Below are positions 13,150 to 17,319 of a stretch of DNA of 17,319 nt, one piece after another. The stretch's first letter is position 1. Each line of letters begins with the position of its first letter. The notes below the pieces were generated by a model, which saw only the letters and a program-made list of their open reading frames with translations, did no database searches and was not told where the DNA came from. Source of the DNA: Gammaproteobacteria bacterium (GTDB taxonomy: Bacteria; Pseudomonadota; Gammaproteobacteria; Pseudomonadales; Halieaceae); contig PDSN01000078.1 of assembly GCA_002748505.1 (NCBI GenBank), forward strand, positions 1 to 17,319. Reading direction: 5' to 3'. The position numbers were made by a program, and so were the translations under genes.

Positions 13150-14067
13150 ATGTCACTTGACCGCGATGCAGCGCTAAATGTCGCGAGGGTTCTCACCGAG
13201 GCTTTGCCTTATATTCAGCGCTTTACCCGCCGTACTGTGGTGGTTAAATTTGGCGGTAACGCCATGGTCGACCCCGCCTTACAACAGAGTTTTGCGCGCG
13301 ATGTCGTGCTGATGAAACTGGTGGGCATTAACCCTATTGTGGTTCACGGCGGCGGCCCACAAATCGGCTCACTACTGGAAAAACTCAGTATTCACACTGA
13401 GTTTGTCAACGGAATGCGTGTCACCGATGCAGAAACCATGGATGTGGTGGAAATGGTTCTGGGCGGGTCGGTCAATAAGGAAATTGTATCGTGCATCAAC
13501 CGAAGTGGCGGCAAGGCTATCGGCATTACCGGTAAAGACGGCCGTTTAATCAGAGCGAAAAAACTGAAAGTTAACCGCTTTCGCCCCGAGCTTGGCGCCT
13601 CAGAAATTGTCGATATTGGCCATGTGGGACAGGTGGAGAGCATTGACACCGAAGTGCTCTCGGTGCTTTTGGAGAGTGACTTTATTCCCGTGATTGCGCC
13701 TATTGGCGTTGATCGCGAAGGCAACACCTACAATATCAATGCCGACTTGGTGGCGGGCAAACTTGCGGAAGTACTGCACGCAGAAAAACTGATGCTGCTG
13801 ACCAACGTGGCAGGACTGCTGGATGGTAGCGGCAGGATTCTCACCGGTCTTAGCACGCAGGAGGTCGATGAACTCATCGCCAATGGCACCATCACCGGCG
13901 GCATGTTGCCTAAAATTGGCTGCGCACTGGATGCCGTAAAAGGAGGTGTCGCCAGCGCACATATTATCGACGGGCGCGTACCCCACGCGGCACTGCTGGA
14001 AATCTTTACCGATGAGGGTGTGGGCACGCTGATTACCAACAATAGGTCTGGTAAGACCAGGGAATAA
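13150..14067 (+). CDS. argB: Acetylglutamate kinase
   Basis: 305 residues. It phosphorylates N-acetylglutamate, the second step of arginine synthesis. It belongs to the amino-acid kinase family: KFGGNAM at 33-39 (phosphate-binding lysine), VHGGGPQI at 65-72, the NMRVTD-like substrate segment NGMRVTDAET, and the C-terminal GGMLPKIGCALDAVKGGV. The N-terminal extension (about 25 residues ahead of the first strand, with VARVLTEALPYIQRF) is the extra helix typical of hexameric, arginine-inhibited enzymes as in Pseudomonas, so feedback inhibition is expected. It starts 14 bp behind algC and is probably co-transcribed. Confidence 0.98.
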   Translation: MSLDRDAALNVARVLTEALPYIQRFTRRTVVVKFGGNAMVDPALQQSFARDVVLMKLVGINPIVVHGGGPQIGSLLEKLSIHTEFVNGMRVTDAETMDVVEMVLGGSVNKEIVSCINRSGGKAIGITGKDGRLIRAKKLKVNRFRPELGASEIVDIGHVGQVESIDTEVLSVLLESDFIPVIAPIGVDREGNTYNINADLVAGKLAEVLHAEKLMLLTNVAGLLDGSGRILTGLSTQEVDELIANGTITGGMLPKIGCALDAVKGGVASAHIIDGRVPHAALLEIFTDEGVGTLITNNRSGKTRE

Positions 14068-14151
14068 ATAGCACACATTCTCGCAATTGGCATTGCAGGC
14101 TCTTGGCTGAGTGGTTAGCATACACTTAGCTTTAACAATGTGAATTATTCC

Positions 14152-14739
14152 ATGCCCGCAAAAAAATCACAGCGCCGCCAACAAATTCTCGAAGCATTGG
14201 CACACATGCTGGAAGCCCACCCGGGAAACCGTATTACCACAGCGGCACTGGCTCAAAACGTGGGCGTATCCGAAGCTGCGCTATACCGCCATTTTCCCAG
14301 TAAAGCAAAAATGTTTGAGGGCTTGATCGAGTTTATTGAAGACACGCTGTTTTCAACCATCCACCTCATCATTGCCAACGAACCCACCGCTGCCGCGCAA
14401 TGTGAAAAAATTCTGGGGCTGCTGCTAACCTTTAGTGAAAGGAACCCCGGCATCAGCCGCCTGCTTACCGGCGATGCCTTGGCTGGTGAAACTGAGCGTC
14501 TGCACACGCGTATTGCACAATTGTTTGATCGCGTTGAAATTCAGCTAAAACAGATTTTACGTGAGTCGGAATTGCGTGAGGGCAGACGCACCACCTTACA
14601 ACCTGGCGCCGCTGCAAATTTACTGCTGGCCGCAGCCGAGGGGCGTATCATGCAATATGTACGCAGTGGCTTTAAACGCCTGCCCACCACCGACTGGGAT
14701 AAACAGTGGGATGTGCTGACGACAGGTTTTTTCCGGTAA
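14152..14739 (+). CDS. slmA: Nucleoid occlusion factor SlmA (TetR family)
   Basis: 195 residues, against 198 in E. coli. An N-terminal TetR-type helix-turn-helix is seen at about 20-60 (RITTAALAQNVGVSEAALYRHF, then PSKAKMFEGLIEFIEDTL), almost as in SlmA of E. coli. The C-terminal all-helical domain includes ERNPGISRLLTGDAL and REGRRTTLQPG. SlmA binds DNA sites around the chromosome away from the terminus and blocks FtsZ polymerisation over the nucleoid. ATG at 14152 is preferred over a GTG four codons upstream. It lies 84 bp downstream of argB on the same strand; the pyrE-slmA-dut-coaBC neighbourhood is known from enterobacteria. A 139-bp inverted-repeat element begins 5 bases behind its stop codon. 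Confidence 0.95.
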   Translation: MPAKKSQRRQQILEALAHMLEAHPGNRITTAALAQNVGVSEAALYRHFPSKAKMFEGLIEFIEDTLFSTIHLIIANEPTAAAQCEKILGLLLTFSERNPGISRLLTGDALAGETERLHTRIAQLFDRVEIQLKQILRESELREGRRTTLQPGAAANLLLAAAEGRIMQYVRSGFKRLPTTDWDKQWDVLTTGFFR

Positions 14740-14740
14740 G

Positions 14741-14887
14741 CCAGCAGCCTGTTAAAAAACCCTCAGCCGGCACAATACCGCGTTAAAAATGACCTCAAAA
14801 TACTCATTTACTGCGTGTAAACTCCGTTTTTTCGGTCATTTTTGCCTTGTCTTGCACTCGTCTGAGACATTTTCAACAGGCTGCCAG
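14741..14887. repeat. MITE-like inverted-repeat element behind slmA
   Basis: CAGCCTGTT (14745-14753) and AACAGGCTG (14875-14883) are perfect terminal inverted repeats. With neighbouring bases the match is 14 of 15 (GCAGCCTGTTRAAAA). The ends are flanked on both sides by CCAG (14741-14744 and 14884-14887), a possible 4-bp target duplication. Inside, AAAAATGACC (14785-14794) and GGTCATTTTT (14834-14843) form a second perfect 10-bp inverted repeat with TTTAC/GTAAA at its centre, so the core can fold into a long hairpin and may end slmA transcription. No open reading frame is present. A transposase-mobilised origin is inferred from structure only. Confidence 0.65.
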
Positions 14888-14922
14888 GCAACCGCCTTTG
14901 CTATTTGTCTCATCGCGAAAAA

Positions 14923-15585
14923 CTAATTGCCGTTTTGGCTTGCCAGGCTGGCGCGGCGCATTTTTACCAAATCAGCCAGCACCTTAAAACGGTCGATGTC
15001 TTTTTGGTAGCTTTTTTCCACCTCGACAATTTCCTGCTCGCGGTCTTTGATCGCGTTATCAGTCATCGCGATTTCCTGCTGCAAATCGTCGATGCGAGTT
15101 ACCGTGTTGACCGACACCGTGCCGCCGCCGCGCTCAATATTAGCCGCTTTTAGCTGCTCGGCCTCAACTTTGGTCTTCAAGGAGCGATTGTTACTGCGCA
15201 GCATGGTGATACGAATACGCAACTCGCCCAGAGCACGTTCGCGAGCCGCCTCGATATCTTCCACCGAGCTGTAACGCAACAGCAGTGATTCATCACGCTT
15301 GCGCTGACGTTCGCGCATCTCTTTCGCATCACGGGCACTTCTCTCCCGGTCGGAGAGGGTACGCATTTCTTCTTCGGTCAACTGTCTCGGCACGACACGC
15401 AGCACAGCACCGCCCTCAGACAGCACTTCGTAGCCGTTTTGAATTAACTCTGCGGGCACCTGATAGTCAATCACAGTATTGCCCTGTTCATTAACGTAAC
15501 GATACAACTCCCGCGCCACTGACGGCTCAGACGCCATCACGGCCACAAGACACGCACACAACACTGTAGTCGCTTTTCCCTTCAT
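14923..15585 (-). CDS. Exported DUF4124-domain coiled-coil protein
   Basis: 220 residues. An N-terminal signal peptide (MKGKATTVLCACLVAVMASEPSVA) ends just before RELYRYVNEQGNTVIDYQVP, a DUF4124 segment (residues about 25-60), which is common in exported proteins of Pseudomonas and relatives and is of unknown function. From about 75 to 215 the sequence is highly charged and heptad-like (Glu, Arg, Lys, Leu rich; SDRERSARDAKEMRERQRKR, later DLQQEIAMTDNAIKDREQEI), so a long coiled coil is predicted. The ATG at 15585 gives the signal peptide; an ATG 27 bases upstream would add nine residues. No good ribosome binding site is seen at either. It lies behind pyrE on the same strand, 58 bp from its stop. 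Function unknown. Confidence 0.85.
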   Translation of the reverse strand: MKGKATTVLCACLVAVMASEPSVARELYRYVNEQGNTVIDYQVPAELIQNGYEVLSEGGAVLRVVPRQLTEEEMRTLSDRERSARDAKEMRERQRKRDESLLLRYSSVEDIEAARERALGELRIRITMLRSNNRSLKTKVEAEQLKAANIERGGGTVSVNTVTRIDDLQQEIAMTDNAIKDREQEIVEVEKSYQKDIDRFKVLADLVKMRRASLASQNGN

Positions 15586-15643
15586 CGTCGCACTATAAAT
15601 TGTGGGGCGCACTGTTACAAGCCATGATTGTGTAATATTGTTT

Positions 15644-16306
15644 TTACAAAGTTTGTGTCAACACACCATAGCGCTCACGGTAGGCGCGCATTGCCGCCAG
15701 GGTATCCGCGAACTCTGACGCCTCAGCTGCGGCGAGGTAGTCGATGATATGGGTCATGGTTGCAATGCTGATCACGCCCACGCCATACTCCTGCTCCAGC
15801 TCCATAATCGCAGATAGCTCGCCCTTGCCGCGTTCCTGACGATCAAGCCCGATCACCACGCCCGCAAACTGTGCGCCAGCGGCTTCTACCATGGTGATCA
15901 CTTCGCGCACAGCCGTGCCCGCGGTTATCACATCATCGATGACCAGCACTTTTCCGCGCAGCGACGCGCCCACCAACTGGCCACCTTCGCCGTGGGTTTT
16001 GGCCTCTTTGCGGTTATAGGCAAAAGGTACATCAATGCCGTGATGATCTGCCAGCGCCGCGGCCGTCACCGCACCCAGTGGAATACCTTTGTAGGCAGGG
16101 CCAAGCAAAACGTCAAAACTCAGACCACTATCGACAATGGCCTGCGCATAACAGCGCCCGAGCGCGGCCAGTGCCGCACCGGAGTCAAAGGCGCCGGCAT
16201 TAAAGAAATAGGGGCTAATACGCCCGGATTTCAAGGTAAATTCGCCGAATTTCAGTACATCGTACTGCCTGGCAAGATCGATAAAACGGTGTTGGTTCGT
16301 ATTCAT
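15644..16306 (-). CDS. pyrE: Orotate phosphoribosyltransferase
   Basis: 220 residues. It adds the ribose phosphate of PRPP to orotate, giving OMP in pyrimidine synthesis. Motifs are the N-terminal VLKFGEFTLKSGRISPYFFNAG, GPAYKGIP, the catalytic flexible loop NRKEAKTHGEGG and the PRPP-binding VLVIDDVITAGTA at 120-132 with Asp124 and Asp125. The ATG at 16306 (MNTNQHRFIDLARQYDVLKF) matches the family N terminus; the frame is open upstream but not homologous. There is no visible ribosome binding site (TCTTTTCTCTT precedes the ATG). It is divergent from the crc-type gene, an arrangement also seen in Pseudomonas. Confidence 0.98.
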   Translation of the reverse strand: MNTNQHRFIDLARQYDVLKFGEFTLKSGRISPYFFNAGAFDSGAALAALGRCYAQAIVDSGLSFDVLLGPAYKGIPLGAVTAAALADHHGIDVPFAYNRKEAKTHGEGGQLVGASLRGKVLVIDDVITAGTAVREVITMVEAAGAQFAGVVIGLDRQERGKGELSAIMELEQEYGVGVISIATMTHIIDYLAAAEASEFADTLAAMRAYRERYGVLTQTL

Positions 16307-16361
16307 AAGAGAAAAGACACTAAAATATGGAGGTTTCACATCACGGGGGTTAAAATTCCAG

Positions 16362-16367
16362 TATAAT
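16362..16367 (+). promoter_or_regulatory. Candidate -10 box of the crc-type gene
   Basis: A perfect TATAAT lies 142-147 bases before the crc start codon. No good -35 is seen at 16-18 bases (CATCAC at 17; TTTCAC at 22), so confidence is limited. If used, it gives an unusually long leader of about 135 bases. Confidence 0.45.
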
Positions 16368-16508
16368 CTGCCGTCGATTAACAAGTAGCAAACGATCACC
16401 AAGCTTTCGCCTGTCGCCGGCATGATCGTACGGATTACGGCCGCCTTTGTCTCGTGCAGGCCGCAGAAAGAACATCATACACGCTCTCAAATTAAGGGGC
16501 TATTTTCG

Positions 16509-17273
16509 ATGAGAATTATCAGTTTCAGCGCAGACGGCATTCAGAACGCCGCCAAAAACGGATTTTATGAATGGTTGCAAAGCCAGGACGCGGATTTTAT
16601 CTGCATACAGGACTTACAGTGCGCGGAGTACGACCTGCAGGACGACAGCTACTTCCCCAAGGACTACAACGCCTACTTCTTTGACGATGTGCAAGGCAAG
16701 GCCAATGGCGTGGCGATTTACTGCAAAAAACTACCCAAGGCCATTATGACAGGTCTTGGCTTTCCCGAGTTCGATATGGAAGGCCGCTACATTCAGGCCG
16801 ACTATGAAAACCTCAGCGTGGGCTGCCTGCTGGCCCCCTACGCGGAGCCCGGCAACGAAGAGCAATTGGCGCGCAAACAAGCCTTCTACCAGTTGCTTGG
16901 TGCGCATTTACAAAAAATCCGCAACAAACGCCGCGAGTTTATCATTTGCGGTAACTGGTCCATTGCTCACACCGCCAACGATGTGCAAGACACCGACAAA
17001 AACTCCAATACGCCGGGCTTTTTAGCCGAGGAGCGTCAGTGGATGGACGAGCTGTTCAGCTCTGGCTATGTGGATGCCTTCCGCGAAATCAATTCCGACA
17101 ACGACGAGTTCACCTGGTGGCCAGAGGGGAATCGCGAAGCAAACGGCTGGCGCACGGATTTCCAGATCGTCTCTCAAGGCTTGAAATACGCCGTAGACTA
17201 CGGCGCAAACTACAAGCTCAAAGTGTTCTCCAACCACGCCCCGACAATTATGGATTACGACATCGAGGTATAA
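16509..17273 (+). CDS. crc: Catabolite repression control protein (Crc type; degenerate exonuclease III fold)
   Basis: 254 residues with the endonuclease/exonuclease/phosphatase fold, starting MRIISFSADGIQNAAKNGFYEWLQSQ. The residues that make exonuclease III a nuclease are altered: metal-binding Glu of LQETK is Asp35 (CIQDLQ), GDxN is GNWS at 148-151, and the SDHxP near the end is SNHAP at 241-245. This is the pattern of Pseudomonas Crc, which lacks nuclease activity and acts with Hfq to repress translation of catabolic mRNAs. The conserved position next to pyrE supports the Crc assignment over xthA. The ATG at 16509 has AAGGGG about 9 bases upstream. A strong stem-loop follows 9 bases after the stop. 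An exonuclease III paralogue of unknown activity is the alternative. Confidence 0.85.
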   Translation: MRIISFSADGIQNAAKNGFYEWLQSQDADFICIQDLQCAEYDLQDDSYFPKDYNAYFFDDVQGKANGVAIYCKKLPKAIMTGLGFPEFDMEGRYIQADYENLSVGCLLAPYAEPGNEEQLARKQAFYQLLGAHLQKIRNKRREFIICGNWSIAHTANDVQDTDKNSNTPGFLAEERQWMDELFSSGYVDAFREINSDNDEFTWWPEGNREANGWRTDFQIVSQGLKYAVDYGANYKLKVFSNHAPTIMDYDIEV

Positions 17274-17282
17274 GCCGCGCTC

Positions 17283-17312
17283 CAATCCTTTTCCTTTGAG
17301 CGAAAAGGATTG
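17283..17312 (+). terminator. Stem-loop behind crc, probable terminator
   Basis: CAATCCTTTTC (17283-17293) and GAAAAGGATTG (17302-17312) form a perfect 11-bp stem with an 8-base loop, 9 bases after the crc stop codon. The window ends seven bases later, so a T-tract cannot be judged. Confidence 0.6.
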
Positions 17313-17319
17313 TGCATAG

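Noticed and set aside
14045..14060. Small hairpin at the 3' end of argB (CTGGT/ACCAG)
   Set aside because: Only 5 bp, inside the coding sequence and without a T-tract, so not a terminator.
14100..14117. tRNA-like D-loop string (GGCTGAGTGGTTA) upstream of slmA
   Set aside because: No acceptor stem, anticodon arm or T-arm can be built around it.
13600..14121. 173-codon minus-strand frame opposite argB
   Set aside because: Shadow frame of argB; the real gene has clear family motifs.

Overview
The window is a piece of a gammaproteobacterial chromosome. Gene order and protein sequence point to a Cellvibrionales/Pseudomonas-like bacterium, probably marine or polysaccharide-degrading. That placement is inferred from synteny with Pseudomonas (dsbA - cytochrome c - engB; radC - coaBC - algC - argB; pyrE - crc), from the long membrane-anchored form of AlgC, and from a PEP-CTERM protein. 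Nearly all of the DNA is ordinary core chromosome. The accessory material is a 1.4-kb stretch around 7.1-8.45 kb and a small repeat element near 14.8 kb.

Layout. 1-1071 (minus) is the 5' part of leuA (2-isopropylmalate synthase), running off the left edge. Divergent from it are an Lrp/AsnC regulator resembling DecR and a cysteine-synthase-family PLP enzyme (1254-2814, plus). 2824-3966 (minus) holds a cytochrome c5-like gene followed by a DsbA-like oxidase, transcribed away from engB (4099, plus). coaD follows engB and meets, tail to tail with a 4-nt overlap, a small exported protein of unknown function (5287-5658, minus). mutM, rpmG and rpmB (minus) form the conserved L28/L33/Fpg cluster, with a terminator between rpmG and mutM and a recognisable promoter before rpmB.

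A PEP-CTERM secreted protein (7625-8218, plus) sits in an AT-rich gap of about 0.55 kb. It is followed by a long terminator hairpin and a pyrimidine-rich direct-repeat array, and so separates rpmB from radC. From 9.1 kb the classical cluster continues: radC (minus), then coaBC, algC, argB and slmA (plus). dut, which lies between coaBC and algC in Pseudomonas, is missing. A 139-bp inverted-repeat element with MITE-like ends lies directly behind slmA. A DUF4124 coiled-coil exported protein and pyrE (minus) follow, and divergent from pyrE is a crc-type protein whose nuclease active site is visibly degenerate.

Functionally the genes cover leucine, cysteine, arginine, pyrimidine and coenzyme A biosynthesis (coaBC and coaD both present), sugar-phosphate supply for envelope polysaccharides (algC), oxidative repair (mutM), ribosome assembly and ribosomal proteins (engB, rpmB, rpmG), division-site control (slmA), envelope disulfide and electron transfer (dsbA, cytochrome c5) and carbon catabolite control (crc). 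I see no defence system, prophage, CRISPR array, integron or tRNA/rRNA. The most promising leads are the repeat array, the MITE-like element, the AlgC fusion and the orphan PEP-CTERM protein.
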